From: DATFES01 sp035457725
GTDB taxonomy: Bacteria; Pseudomonadota; Alphaproteobacteria; CACIAM-22H2
Reading direction: 5' to 3'
NCBI GenBank assembly: GCA_035457725.1
Contig: DATIBC010000045.1
Location: 1-52,007 of the forward strand
Length of the DNA stretch: 52,007 nt
The notes beneath the pieces are model-generated. The model did no database searches. It was not told the origin of the DNA and saw only the letters and a program-made list of their open reading frames with translations. Position numbers and translations under genes: made by a program. Below, in pieces: positions 1-8,938 of this stretch. Every line of letters begins with the position of its first letter. Within the stretch, counting starts at the first letter, position 1.

Positions 1-817
1 TCTTCTTGCTCATGAGGTCCGCCTCCTCCTCGGCCTCTTCGGCGTCGCGCTTCTTTTCGATCATGCGCGCGATCCAGATCGAAATCTCGTAGAGGAGATA
101 CATCGGCGTGGCGAGGCTGATCTGGCTGATCACGTCGGGCGGCGTGACGATGCCGGCGAAGGCGACCATGCCGACGATGGCGTAGCGGCGCTTGGCGGCA
201 AGGCCCTCGGCGGACACGATGCCGACCTTGGCAAGCAGCGTCAGCAGCACCGGCAGCTCGAAACTGATGCCGAAGGCAAGTATCAGCGCCATGACCAGCG
301 ACAGGTACTCGCTCATCTTGGCTTCAAGCTGGATCGGCATCGCGGCGGTGCCGGACGGCACCTCGAAGCTGGCGAAAAACTTAAGGGCGAACGGAAGGAT
401 CAGGTAATAGAGCAACGAAGCGCCGAGCACGAACAAGATCGGCGTGGCGGCCAGGAACGGCAGGAAGGCCTGGCGTTCGTTCTTATAGAGGCCTGGCGCC
501 ACGAACAGCCAAACCTGGCTGGCGATGATCGGAAAGGCGACGAATACGGCAGTGAAGAAAGCGACGCGCAGATAGGTGAAAAACGCTTCGGTCGGCGCGG
601 TGAAGATCATCCGCCGCCCAGTCTGGCCTTCGTAAACTTTCTTCAACGGCTCAACGAGGAAGTCGAAGATGTACTGCGAAAAGAAATAAGCGACGACGAA
701 GCAGAGCAGGAACGCGACGATCGAATAAATGAGGCGCTGACGAAGCTCGACCAGATGCTCCATCAACGGCATCTTCTTGTCGCCCTCGGGACCGTCGTCG
801 TCGTCGAGCGCCGCCAT
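1..817 (-). CDS. tatC: Sec-independent protein translocase TatC (3' end cut by window edge)
   Basis: TatC is the inner-membrane receptor of the twin-arginine pathway, binding signal peptides of folded proteins together with TatB. Translating the minus strand from the ATG at 817-815 gives 272 codons with no stop before base 1. The family motif HLVELRQR is near residues 21-28, and FVAPGLYKNER follows the second membrane segment; about six hydrophobic segments are visible. The visible C-terminal part is charged and Glu/Lys rich, as expected for the cytoplasmic tail. The start lies 3 nt after the tatB stop, so tatABC is almost certainly one transcript. Only the last residues are missing. Confidence 0.95.
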   Translation of the reverse strand, partial: MAALDDDDGPEGDKKMPLMEHLVELRQRLIYSIVAFLLCFVVAYFFSQYIFDFLVEPLKKVYEGQTGRRMIFTAPTEAFFTYLRVAFFTAVFVAFPIIASQVWLFVAPGLYKNERQAFLPFLAATPILFVLGASLLYYLILPFALKFFASFEVPSGTAAMPIQLEAKMSEYLSLVMALILAFGISFELPVLLTLLAKVGIVSAEGLAAKRRYAIVGMVAFAGIVTPPDVISQISLATPMYLLYEISIWIARMIEKKRDAEEAEEEADLMSKK

Positions 818-820
818 CGA

Positions 821-1213
821 TCAACCCGTGGTCTTGGCGGGCGCCGGATCTCCCGACGCCGGTGTCGACGCCGGCGCGCCCGAATCCGGTTGGTCCGCCG
901 GCGGCGACGCCGGCGGTCCCGAGATGTCGGGCGCCTGCAGGGCCTTGCCGATCTCGCCCTCGGGATCGAGCGACTTCTCGATCTCGCGTTCGTACTCGCC
1001 GCTCTCGATCTTGCGCACTTCTTTGCGCAGCTCGTCGAGTTCGCTTTCGCGGATCATGTCGTCGACGCTGTTCTGGAATTCGCGCGCCATGCCGCGCGCC
1101 TTGCCCGCCCAGCGCCCGAGCGTACGCAGCGCCGCCGGAAGCTCTTTCGGTCCAATGAAAATGATCGCCACCACGGCGATCACAAGCAGCTCGGTCCAAC
1201 TAAGATCGAACAT
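821..1213 (-). CDS. tatB: Tat translocase subunit TatB
   Basis: TatB partners TatC in the substrate-recognition complex. The 130-aa product has one N-terminal membrane helix (about residues 5-21), then the Gly-Pro hinge of FIGPKELP, an amphipathic helix, a charged coiled-coil-like segment (about 45-85) and a Pro/Ala/Ser-rich tail. The hinge with Glu after the Lys, and the length, fit TatB rather than TatA. It lies between tatA and tatC with a 69-nt gap to tatA. Confidence 0.93.
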   Translation of the reverse strand: MFDLSWTELLVIAVVAIIFIGPKELPAALRTLGRWAGKARGMAREFQNSVDDMIRESELDELRKEVRKIESGEYEREIEKSLDPEGEIGKALQAPDISGPPASPPADQPDSGAPASTPASGDPAPAKTTG

Positions 1214-1282
1214 GATGCGCGATTCGGTTGCGCCGGCGGGTCGGAGCGCCGCTTCGCTCCGGCGGCGTCGCGCGCGGGCGGC

Positions 1283-1522
1283 TCAAGCCTTGGTGGAATC
1301 CTTGCTCTGCTCTTGCGCCTGCGATTGGGCGCCGTGCGGGACCTGTGGCGCGGGACCAGACGACGCCGATTTGCCTTCCTCCTCGTCTTCCTTCAGACCC
1401 GATTTGAACGCCTTCACGCCCTTGGCCATGTCGCCCATCAGCTTGGGTATTTTCCCGGCGCCGAACAACAACAGGACGATGACGAGCACCACGAGCCAGT
1501 GCCATATGCTGAACGTTCCCAT
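1283..1522 (-). CDS. tatA: Tat translocase subunit TatA
   Basis: TatA oligomerises to form the size-adaptable pore of the twin-arginine translocase. The 79-aa protein has a short N-terminal membrane helix (about residues 6-21), then FGAGKIPKLMGDMAKGVKAF, the typical TatA hinge and amphipathic helix, and an acidic Ser/Gln-rich tail. The ATG at 1522 is the only sensible start. It is first gene of tatABC. A 110-nt gap separates it from the end of fbpC, so tat may have its own promoter or be read through from the iron transporter genes. Confidence 0.94.
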   Translation of the reverse strand: MGTFSIWHWLVVLVIVLLLFGAGKIPKLMGDMAKGVKAFKSGLKEDEEEGKSASSGPAPQVPHGAQSQAQEQSKDSTKA

Positions 1523-1632
1523 GACTTATGCTCCCGCTCTTGAGCCGCTCTGTCGCGGCGGTGCCGTCTTGCCTCCGTTGCGGGCCGCAGTCTGGCAAAT
1601 CCGCCGACCGCCCGCAACGGCTAGCGGCCTCC

Positions 1633-2751
1633 CTAAGACTTAGGTGCGGCGGCAGGAAATACAAAGACTTGTGCCGAATCGAGCTGGATCGCGAGCACCT
1701 CGCCCTCGGCGGGCAAGAAACGGCCATGGACCCGGGCATGAAAATGAAGATGTCCGACCTCCCCCTCCGCGGGCTCGTTTTCTTCGCCATGGCCGCCCTG
1801 CCCTCCCAGGCAGAGATGAATCCAGGAGCTGCGGCCGAGCAGGCGGGACGCCAGAACCTTGCCGGCGCATTCCGCCTCGCCGCCGTCGGCGATCGGCGAG
1901 AGCCGTAGCGCCTCGGGCCTTATCAACACATCGGCCGCCGCACCCTCGACCAACCCGTTGGCCGTAACCGGACCGAACGGCGTCCGCACCGCGCCGCCGC
2001 TCACATAACCGCGGACTTGGTTTACTTGGCCGAAGAATTGCGCCACGAACGCGCTGGCCGGCCGTCCATACACCTCGACGGGCCGGCCGGCCTGCACAAT
2101 CTGTCCGGCGCGCATGATCGCCAGACGGTCGGCCATGAACATCGCTTCTTCCGGGTCGTGCGTGACCATCAATGTCGCGGCGTCGCTGTGCTTGAGTACA
2201 TGCAGCGTGTCGTCGCGCACCTGCTCGCGCAGGCGCGCGTCGAGCCCTGAGAACGGTTCGTCGAGAAGCATCACGCGAGGCTGCGGCGCCAGTGCTCGCG
2301 CGAGCGCCACGCGCTGTTGCTGGCCGCCGGATAGCTGGTGCGGATAGACGTCGGTGTACGCCTCCATGCCGACTTGGTGCAGCGTCGCGCGAACGCGCTC
2401 GAGCCGCGCCTTGCCGTCCGACTTCACCAGCCCGAACCCGACATTGTCGGCGATGGTCAGGTGCGGAAACAGAGCATAGTCCTGGAACATCATACCGATA
2501 CCGCGCGCTTCGGGCGGAACGTGGCGGCCCGGCGCGCCGACGGTCGTTCCATCGATCGCGATCGCGCCCTGCTGGACCTCCTCGAGGCCGGCGACAAGCC
2601 GCAGCAAGGTTGTCTTGCCGCAGCCCGACGGCCCGACTAGGCACACCAGTTCGCCCGGTGCGATCGACAGCGTGACATCCTCGACTACGGTCAGGACGTC
2701 GAACCGGTGCGTAACGCCCGCAATCGAAAGTCCGGGGCGCCGATCAGCCAT
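1633..2751 (-). CDS. fbpC: Iron(III)-type ABC transporter ATP-binding protein
   Basis: ATPase of a periplasmic-binding-protein-dependent importer, FbpC/SfuC-like. In the 372-aa product the Walker A GPSGCGKT is at 40-47, Q-loop Gln at 91, signature LSGGQQQR at 141-148, Walker B VMLLDEP at 161-167 and the switch His at 199. A C-terminal extension of about 120 residues follows, as in FbpC/PotA-type ATPases. It overlaps the fbpB stop by 8 nt. Iron specificity is inferred from the fused two-domain permease next to it and the Fur-like site upstream; sulfate, thiamine or polyamine subfamilies are less likely. No binding-protein gene lies nearby. Confidence 0.85.
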   Translation of the reverse strand: MADRRPGLSIAGVTHRFDVLTVVEDVTLSIAPGELVCLVGPSGCGKTTLLRLVAGLEEVQQGAIAIDGTTVGAPGRHVPPEARGIGMMFQDYALFPHLTIADNVGFGLVKSDGKARLERVRATLHQVGMEAYTDVYPHQLSGGQQQRVALARALAPQPRVMLLDEPFSGLDARLREQVRDDTLHVLKHSDAATLMVTHDPEEAMFMADRLAIMRAGQIVQAGRPVEVYGRPASAFVAQFFGQVNQVRGYVSGGAVRTPFGPVTANGLVEGAAADVLIRPEALRLSPIADGGEAECAGKVLASRLLGRSSWIHLCLGGQGGHGEENEPAEGEVGHLHFHARVHGRFLPAEGEVLAIQLDSAQVFVFPAAAPKS

Positions 2752-4438
2752 GGCCGGGACGCGAGCGGGTGAGCGCGCGCGATAGCAGAACGACCGGAAC
2801 GATGCCGGCGATGACGATGGCGAGCGCAGGCGCCGCTGCCTCGGCCAGCCGCTCGTCCGAGGCGAGCTGGTACGTGCGAACGGCCAGCGTGTCGAAATTG
2901 AACGGCCGCATCAACAGCGTCGCCGGCAGCTCCTTCAGCACTTCGACGAAGACCAGCGCGCCGGCGGCGACCAGCGATCCTCCGACCAGCGGAGCGTGGA
3001 CGCGGGCGATCGTCTCCGTCGGTCCCGCCCCCAGTGTCCGGGCGGCGCCGTCCATATTACGGGTCACTTTGGCCAGTCCCGCCTCGGTCGCGTTGAGCGC
3101 CACCGATAGAAAGCGCACGAGGTAGCCGAATATGACCGCAACCAACGTGCCCGACAAGACGAGCCCCGTCGAAACTCCGAACGTCACGCGCATCAACCCG
3201 TCGACCCGCGTGTCGATCCAGGTGAAGGGCAGCATCACCCCGACGGCGATCACCGCCCCGGGCACGGCATAGCCTAGGCCGACGATCCGCGCGGCAAACG
3301 ACGTCAGCGGCCCCGGATGGAGGCGCAGTCCGTAGGCGATGGGCAGGGCGATAAGCACCGCAAGCACTGCGGAGACGGCTGCCAGGACGACGCTGTGGCG
3401 TGCCAACTCGAAAAATGGGGTCGAGAGCGCGAGTTCGATGTTGTCCGCCGTCCACACCACGAGCGCGATCGCCGGAACCACGAACCCGAGGAGCACGGGA
3501 AGCGCACAGCCAGCGAAGGCAAGTAAGGCGCGCCCGCCGGCGAGGTGGCGCGTCGGAAGGCGGCGGTAATAGGCGCTGGTGTGATGGAACCGGCGATCGC
3601 CGCGCGACCAGCGTTCGATCCAGAAAAGCGCGAACACGAAGAGCAGCAGTATTGCCGCCAGTTGCGCCGCGGCGATCGGCTCGCCCAGCCCGAGCCAGGT
3701 CCGATAGATACCGGTGGTGAAGGTATCGACGGCGAAATACTGCATCGTCCCGAAGTCGCTAAGCGTTTCCATGAGCGCAAGAGCCAGCCCGGCGACGATG
3801 GCGGGTCGCGCCAACGGCAACGCGACCGTGAAAAAACTTCGCCATGGTCCGCGGCCGAGCGTACGGCTCACCTCCAGCGCGCAGACCGACTGGTTGATGA
3901 ACGCGGCGCGCGTGAGCAGGTAGACGTAGGGATAGAGAACGAACACCAGCATGGCGATTGCGCCGCCAAGGGAGCGAATCTCGGGGAACCAGTAGTCGGA
4001 TTTGCTCCAACCGAATAAGGCGCGGAGCGTCGTTTGGACCGGCCCGGCGAAATCGAGCAGACCGGTGTAGGTATACCCAATGACGTAGGCGGGAAAGGCG
4101 AGCGGAAGCAGCAGCAACCAATCGAACCACCTGACGCCGGGAAACTCGGTCATCGTCACCAGCCACGCGGTCGCCACCCCGACCAGCGTCACGCCAATGC
4201 CGACGCCCAACATGAGCCACAATGAGTTGGCGACATAATTCGGCAGCACCGTCGTCGCGAGGTGGCGCCAAATATCGCTCGCCGGCGCCAAAATGCTCGC
4301 CAGAACGACGACGACAGGTACGCTGAGCGCAAGGGCGATAACCAGCGCCGATAGCGTCCATGGATCATGCGGCGGCCGAAGCCGGCTCCATACCCTTGCC
4401 GTCGGCCCCTGAACGAACGTCGTGTCCAGTCGCTTCAT
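2744..4438 (-). CDS. fbpB: Iron(III)-type ABC transporter permease (two fused permease domains)
   Basis: Inner-membrane permease of the same importer. The 564-aa product contains two binding-protein-dependent permease halves with about 12 hydrophobic segments. The cytoplasmic EAA loops that dock on the ATPase are visible at about 189-218 (SRTLGRGPWRSF) and 464-493 (AARTLGAGPTETI). This fused architecture is typical of FbpB/SfuB iron permeases. The start is the ATG at 4438-4436. A 21-bp Fur-like palindrome sits 62 nt upstream. The gene lies between scpB and tatA, a position where many alphaproteobacteria have no transporter. Confidence 0.87.
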   Translation of the reverse strand: MKRLDTTFVQGPTARVWSRLRPPHDPWTLSALVIALALSVPVVVVLASILAPASDIWRHLATTVLPNYVANSLWLMLGVGIGVTLVGVATAWLVTMTEFPGVRWFDWLLLLPLAFPAYVIGYTYTGLLDFAGPVQTTLRALFGWSKSDYWFPEIRSLGGAIAMLVFVLYPYVYLLTRAAFINQSVCALEVSRTLGRGPWRSFFTVALPLARPAIVAGLALALMETLSDFGTMQYFAVDTFTTGIYRTWLGLGEPIAAAQLAAILLLFVFALFWIERWSRGDRRFHHTSAYYRRLPTRHLAGGRALLAFAGCALPVLLGFVVPAIALVVWTADNIELALSTPFFELARHSVVLAAVSAVLAVLIALPIAYGLRLHPGPLTSFAARIVGLGYAVPGAVIAVGVMLPFTWIDTRVDGLMRVTFGVSTGLVLSGTLVAVIFGYLVRFLSVALNATEAGLAKVTRNMDGAARTLGAGPTETIARVHAPLVGGSLVAAGALVFVEVLKELPATLLMRPFNFDTLAVRTYQLASDERLAEAAAPALAIVIAGIVPVVLLSRALTRSRPGHG

Positions 4439-4481
4439 ATGCTTGACGGCCGATCCTTACCTCGGACGTGAATTGTCCTGT

Positions 4482-4520
4482 CGGCTTAGGTAATATTTCA
4501 GTTGCGAATCGTTTGCAACT
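4482..4520 (-). promoter_or_regulatory. Fur-like operator over a probable fbpBC promoter
   Basis: Bases 4500-4520 read AGTTGCGAA-TCG-TTTGCAACT: two 9-bp arms with one mismatch, equivalent to the 7-1-7 layout of Fur-family boxes (TGCGAAT C GTTTGCA). On the minus strand a -35-like TTGCAA (4518-4513) and a -10-like TATTAC (about 4495-4490) are 17 nt apart, so the palindrome covers the -35 and spacer. Iron or manganese repression through a Fur/Mur protein is inferred from the motif and the downstream transporter. The promoter hexamers are weak. Confidence 0.6.
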
Positions 4521-4611
4521 TCTCGAAATGGAACCGTTCGGCGGTCCAAGCGCGATGCGTCTGGCGAGTTCGCAATTCCGCCAGATCGGCGGTGGCCGCG
4601 GATCGCGGAAC

Positions 4612-5370
4612 TTACGCCCTGCCGCCCGCGGCGCTGGCCAATCGATTTGGCGGCGGCTCGTCGATATCCTGAGCGCTATCGCGCCCGGCATCGTCGGGTT
4701 CGTCGCTCGCGTCGTCGGTCGGCGACGGTGCGACGTCCGCCTCCTCGCTATAGGCGCTCACCGTCGGCCGCGCGTCGAGCAGGCCGGCTGCCTTGAGTTC
4801 CTCGATATTCGGAAGGTCGTCGAGGCTGGCTAAGCCGAAGTGCGACATGAAGGCTTCGGTCGTCACCCACATCGTTGGACGCCCGGGCGTGTCGCGATGC
4901 GCGCCGGGACGGATCCAGCCGGCTTCCATCAACACGTCGAGCGTGCCGCGCGACAATGCGACGCCGCGAATCTCCTCGATTTCCGCGCGCGTCACGCCAT
5001 CGCGGCTGTTCTTCTGGTGATACGCGATAATGGCCAGCGTCTCGACCGCGGCGCGCGACAATTTGCGCGTCACCGTAGTCTCGATCGCCAGTATCTTCGC
5101 CAGATCGGGCGCCGTCCGCATTGTGTATTTCCCGGCGACGCAGACGACGTTGACCCCGCGATGAGCATAATTGGCCGTCAATTCCTCCAGCAGCGTGTCG
5201 ATATCGCTTCCGGCCGGCAGCCTCGCGGCGACGGCGTTTCGATCGAGCGGCTCGACCGCGGCGAAAAGGACCGCCTCGAGCATCCTCAGAAGCTGGGCGC
5301 GCGAACGGGCGGCGGAAATTTCGTCATCGCCGGCATCGATCGACGGATCGACGGGATCGTTTTCGCTCAT
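4612..5370 (-). CDS. scpB: Segregation and condensation protein B
   Basis: ScpB is a winged-helix protein that binds the kleisin ScpA in the SMC-ScpAB condensin complex. The 252-aa product shows family features: an N-terminal LLRMLEAVLFAA helix, LSRAAVETLAIIAYHQ, TRAEIEEIRGV and a second winged helix ending near PNIEELKAAGLL (about residue 190). The tail after residue 200 is acidic and Pro/Asp rich, probably disordered. Its ATG overlaps the scpA stop as ATGA (5370-5367), so the pair is translationally coupled. Confidence 0.93.
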   Translation of the reverse strand: MSENDPVDPSIDAGDDEISAARSRAQLLRMLEAVLFAAVEPLDRNAVAARLPAGSDIDTLLEELTANYAHRGVNVVCVAGKYTMRTAPDLAKILAIETTVTRKLSRAAVETLAIIAYHQKNSRDGVTRAEIEEIRGVALSRGTLDVLMEAGWIRPGAHRDTPGRPTMWVTTEAFMSHFGLASLDDLPNIEELKAAGLLDARPTVSAYSEEADVAPSPTDDASDEPDDAGRDSAQDIDEPPPNRLASAAGGRA

Positions 5371-6200
5371 TGATCTGGCCTGCTGTCAGCGAGGGGGAGC
5401 TCGGTCACGGGATTGTCCGACGCCTTACGAACATAGATTGGCCCAAATGGCACGTCTTGGCGAATATGCATGCGGCCCGAGCGCACCAACTCGAGTCCGG
5501 CAGCGAGCATCGCTGCGTGTGCCGACCGGAGGACGAGGGAATCGCCAATGCCTTGCGGCAGGAAGGAGATCAGCGTGGTCCACTCGGGCATTCGGCCGAG
5601 CATCGTCGACAGCCGCTCGAGCGCCATTTCCATCGAATAGAGCTCCGAAGGAACGATATCGAGCCGCCCGCGCTCCACCCGCGCCTTGTGTTCGCCGAAG
5701 GCGCGCAGCAGATCGTACAAGGTCGCCTCATACTGCGGGCGGGCGACGATGCGGAGGCCTTCGGGGGCGCCGCGCGCAAAGACATCGCGGCCGAGTTGCG
5801 GTCGGGCCATCAGACGGACCCCGGCGTCCTGCATCGCTTGCAGCCGCCGAAGCTGAAACGCCAACGCTTCGGCCATTTCGGCCGCGCTCGGCTCGTCTTG
5901 GCTCTCGGCGGGCGTCGGCAGCAATAGCCGCGATTTGAGGTACGCAAGCCAAGCCGCCATCACCAGATAATCAGCGGCGATCTCGAGCCGTAATTCGCGC
6001 GCGCCGTCGATGAACGCAAGGTATTGGTCGGCGAGCGCGAGAATGGATATCTTCGTAAGATCGACCTTCTGATCGCGCGCCAGCGTCAACAGAACGTCGA
6101 TCGGCCCCTCGAAGCCTTCGAGATCGACGACCAGCGCCGCCGCCGGATCGTCCTTGGCCGACGGATCAGCTTCGAATGGCGGCTCCGGCGAAACTCCCAT
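5367..6200 (-). CDS. scpA: Segregation and condensation protein A (kleisin)
   Basis: ScpA bridges the SMC heads in the bacterial condensin. Family markers are FEGPIDVLLTLARDQKVDL near the N-terminus and YLVMAAWLAYLKSRLLLP after it; the C-terminal winged helix ends at 5367. I chose the ATG at 6200-6198, giving 277 aa: it is 7 nt after the stop of the upstream protease gene and is preceded by GAGGTAGGA. A longer reading from TTG at 6224 would overlap that gene by 17 nt and is less likely. Confidence 0.93.
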   Translation of the reverse strand: MGVSPEPPFEADPSAKDDPAAALVVDLEGFEGPIDVLLTLARDQKVDLTKISILALADQYLAFIDGARELRLEIAADYLVMAAWLAYLKSRLLLPTPAESQDEPSAAEMAEALAFQLRRLQAMQDAGVRLMARPQLGRDVFARGAPEGLRIVARPQYEATLYDLLRAFGEHKARVERGRLDIVPSELYSMEMALERLSTMLGRMPEWTTLISFLPQGIGDSLVLRSAHAAMLAAGLELVRSGRMHIRQDVPFGPIYVRKASDNPVTELPLADSRPDQ

Positions 6201-6207
6201 TCCTACC

Positions 6208-6885
6208 TCAATTAACACCGGCAACGGCCAGTATCACGCGCATCACCGCTTGCGCAGGCGCCACGACCAGCCACTGAAATACGTCGAGGCGAACTCCGAT
6301 CATCTGCCCAAGCCAGGGAAGCAGGAAGATCGCCCCGATAACGATCAGGATGCCATGGCGTTCGAGTCGCGCCAGCGGGAAAGCTAGGCGATCCGGCAAT
6401 AGGCCAACGGCGACCCGGCCGCCATCGAGCGGCGGCAAAGGCAACATATTAAAGACAGCCAATAAGACATTGAAATATACCGAGTATGTCAACGCAGTCC
6501 ACAGCCAACCTTGGATACCGCCCGAGGGAAACTGGACGCCGTGAAACAGCAAAGCGGATGCCAAGGCGAGGCCCAGATTGATCGCCGGCCCGGCGGCTGC
6601 CACGAGCACCATGTCGCGGCGCGGACTGAGGAGCCGGCGGAAGTTCACCGGAACTGGTTTGGCGTAGCCGAAGAGAAATGGCGCGTTGGCGAGATAAAGG
6701 AACGCCGGCAGCAGTACCGTGCCGAACGGATCGACATGGCGCAGCGGGTTGAGCGAGATGCGTCCCATGCGCCGCGCTGTGTCGTCGCCGAGAAAATCGG
6801 CCACGTATCCGTGCGCGGCTTCATGAAGCGTTATCGCCAACAAGACTGGAATGATCAACGCTGTTGCTTCGAACACTTTCGTCAC
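6208..6885 (-). CDS. Site-2 protease family (M50) membrane metalloprotease
   Basis: A polytopic zinc protease of the short YwhC-like M50 group. The 225-aa product has the metal motif HEAAH at 21-25 inside the first membrane helix, and the distal ligand motif NMLPLPPLDGGRV at 146-158, where Asp154 should be the third ligand. No PDZ domain is present, so it is not RseP. The start is GTG (6885-6883). It is placed between nagZ and scpA. The substrate is unknown. Confidence 0.88.
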   Translation of the reverse strand: MTKVFEATALIIPVLLAITLHEAAHGYVADFLGDDTARRMGRISLNPLRHVDPFGTVLLPAFLYLANAPFLFGYAKPVPVNFRRLLSPRRDMVLVAAAGPAINLGLALASALLFHGVQFPSGGIQGWLWTALTYSVYFNVLLAVFNMLPLPPLDGGRVAVGLLPDRLAFPLARLERHGILIVIGAIFLLPWLGQMIGVRLDVFQWLVVAPAQAVMRVILAVAGVN

Positions 6886-6932
6886 CTACGCGAAATTGTG
6901 CCGTCGATCCAATCGCTCCCATCGCATCCCCT

Positions 6933-7976
6933 TTAGCCGCTGGCCAGCAGTCCATCAAGGCGGGCGACGGCGGCATGGCGCGCATCGACCCCCATTGGCC
7001 GCGCGCGGCGCCGCCGCAATGTCTCGGCCTCCGCCAGCAGCTTGACCGCTCGCTCGCTCAAGCTGCTCGCGCCGTCGGCCACGCGCCGCATCTCCTCGCG
7101 CACGCCATTGCAGTGGAGCACGACGTCGCATCCTGCGGCGAGGGCGTCTTGCGCCCGCCGCCGGATGTCGCCCTCCAGCGCCTGCATCGACAAGTCGTCG
7201 GAAAACAGCACGCCGGTAAAGCCAATATAGGAACGGATCACTTCGTTAACCACGCGCGGCGAGACCGTCGCGGCGTGCTGCGGATCGATCGCCGAAAAGA
7301 GCACGTGCGCCGTCATGGCGAGTGGGAGATCGGAGAGCGCCTTGAACGCCGCGAAGTCGGTGCGTTCGAGTTCGGCGCGGGGCACGTCGACGCGGGGGAG
7401 CTCCTTGTGGCTATCGCTGCATGCCCGGCCGTGCCCGGGAATGTGCTTGATCACCGGCAGCACTCCGCCGTCGAGCAACCCCTCGGCGGTCGCCCGCGCC
7501 AGGCGAATGACGCGTGCGACCTCGTGCCCGTATGCGCGATCGCCGATCACATCGCTCGCACCGCCGATAGGAAGATCGACGACCGGCGCGCAATCGACGG
7601 TGATCTCAAGCTGCGATAGTTCGTCGGCGATGAGCCGGGCGTTGAGACGGCACGCGTCCTCGGCGACCGCCGGATCGTCGGCGGCGAGGCGGCCGAACCG
7701 CGCCGCCGGGTGCGTCGGCCGCCAATGCGGCGGGCGCAACCTCGCTACGCGCCCGCCTTCCTGATCGATCAGCACCGGCGCATCGGCCCGTCCGATCGAC
7801 TCGCGCAGCGCCGCCACCAATGCCCGGACCTGCTCCGGCGCCTCGATATTGCGGGCAAAAAGTATGAACCCGAGCGGATCGCAATCGCGAAAAAACCCAC
7901 GCTCCCACTCGCCGAGACTTGGTCCAGCACAGCCGAAAATAACCGCCCGCGGCCGCCCCTGCTCAGGGCCGGACAA
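6933..7976 (-). CDS. nagZ: Beta-N-acetylhexosaminidase NagZ (glycoside hydrolase family 3)
   Basis: NagZ removes GlcNAc from anhydromuropeptides in cytoplasmic peptidoglycan recycling. The 347-aa product shows the GH3 markers KHIPGHG (177-183), the flexible-loop Asp/His pair in GHGRACSDSH (D188, H190), and FSDDLSM (258-263) carrying the nucleophile Asp. The most upstream sensible start is TTG (7976-7974), overlapping the end of the SPOR gene by 14 nt; no in-frame ATG occurs before the conserved AVIFGCAGP. It belongs to a run argS-SPOR-nagZ. Confidence 0.93.
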   Translation of the reverse strand: MSGPEQGRPRAVIFGCAGPSLGEWERGFFRDCDPLGFILFARNIEAPEQVRALVAALRESIGRADAPVLIDQEGGRVARLRPPHWRPTHPAARFGRLAADDPAVAEDACRLNARLIADELSQLEITVDCAPVVDLPIGGASDVIGDRAYGHEVARVIRLARATAEGLLDGGVLPVIKHIPGHGRACSDSHKELPRVDVPRAELERTDFAAFKALSDLPLAMTAHVLFSAIDPQHAATVSPRVVNEVIRSYIGFTGVLFSDDLSMQALEGDIRRRAQDALAAGCDVVLHCNGVREEMRRVADGASSLSERAVKLLAEAETLRRRRARPMGVDARHAAVARLDGLLASG

Positions 7977-8937
7977 CGAGGCACCCGACCTTGCGCGCGC
8001 TCAACTTCTTGCACACATCGCTGGCCGCATCGGCGCTCGTCAGCGGACCGAGTTGGATGCGGTAGAAAACGCCCTTGGTTCCGAGGTCGGCGCGATGCAC
8101 CGACAACTGCAACGGTCCCAAGACATCGGTGTGCTGGTTCTTCAGCCGCTCACCTTCCCGCTTGGCTTGGCTGTCGCTCTTCACCGAACCGACCTGAACG
8201 CGAAAGCCGGCGGCCGGACCGGCCGCCGGCGTGACTGCTGCTGCAATGTTGGCGGCGTTCTGCGTCGGGGATGTCGTGGGCGACGGCGATGCGCTCGACC
8301 GCGCCTTTGCCGTCGTGCTCGACGCGGACGGCGGGCTGCTCGAACCGCCTGCGGTCGCGCCGGTCGTCGGCGACGATTGAGCGTTGGTCGACGCCTGTGG
8401 CGCGACGCTCCCGGTTGCTGGCGATTTGGCTTCCGGCTTCGGCTCGATCGCCACCAGCTTGCCAGTCGGCGGAGTGACGACGGCCACGGAATCGGACGGC
8501 GGCTTGATGTCGGGTGCCTCGGGAATCGCCGGGTTGGGCGGCGGTGGCGCCGAGGCCGGACGCGGAAGGGGCGCTTCGGGCGGCGGCAATAACCGCTCCG
8601 CTTTCGGCGCCTGGGCCGGCGCCGCCTCGGACTGCCCCTGGCCGAGGCGGCTATAAATCTCCTTGTCCTGGAAGGGTACGGCAATCCCGCCGGGATCGTC
8701 GGGCCGCACCTTCACCGGGCGCTGGTCGGCCTGTACGACCGGCACCGCACCATCGTCGGCCCCGCGGCCGCCGATGACATACGCGTAGCTCAGGACACCG
8801 GCGAAAACGCCGATGGCGCCGATTGCGGCAAGGGCTGGAAACCATCGGCGAAGCCGCGGACGTCGCTCGGGCGCCCGGCGCAAATTCGGGAACGGGTCGT
8901 CGTCGTAAGTTTCGGTGTCGGCTCGTGCGGGTAACAT
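7963..8937 (-). CDS. SPOR domain-containing membrane protein
   Basis: A bitopic inner-membrane protein with a periplasmic peptidoglycan-binding domain. From ATG 8937 it has 324 aa: an acidic and Arg-rich cytoplasmic N-terminus, one membrane helix at about 33-55, a long Pro/Ala/Ser/Thr-rich low-complexity linker, and a C-terminal SPOR domain (about 248-324, FRVQVGSVKS and YRIQLGPL). SPOR domains bind denuded glycan strands at the septum, so a role in division is likely. The ATG is 1 nt after the argS stop. A longer in-frame start inside argS was rejected because that segment reads like an antisense-type frame. Confidence 0.88.
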   Translation of the reverse strand: MLPARADTETYDDDPFPNLRRAPERRPRLRRWFPALAAIGAIGVFAGVLSYAYVIGGRGADDGAVPVVQADQRPVKVRPDDPGGIAVPFQDKEIYSRLGQGQSEAAPAQAPKAERLLPPPEAPLPRPASAPPPPNPAIPEAPDIKPPSDSVAVVTPPTGKLVAIEPKPEAKSPATGSVAPQASTNAQSSPTTGATAGGSSSPPSASSTTAKARSSASPSPTTSPTQNAANIAAAVTPAAGPAAGFRVQVGSVKSDSQAKREGERLKNQHTDVLGPLQLSVHRADLGTKGVFYRIQLGPLTSADAASDVCKKLSARKVGCLVVRP

Positions 8938-8938
8938 G

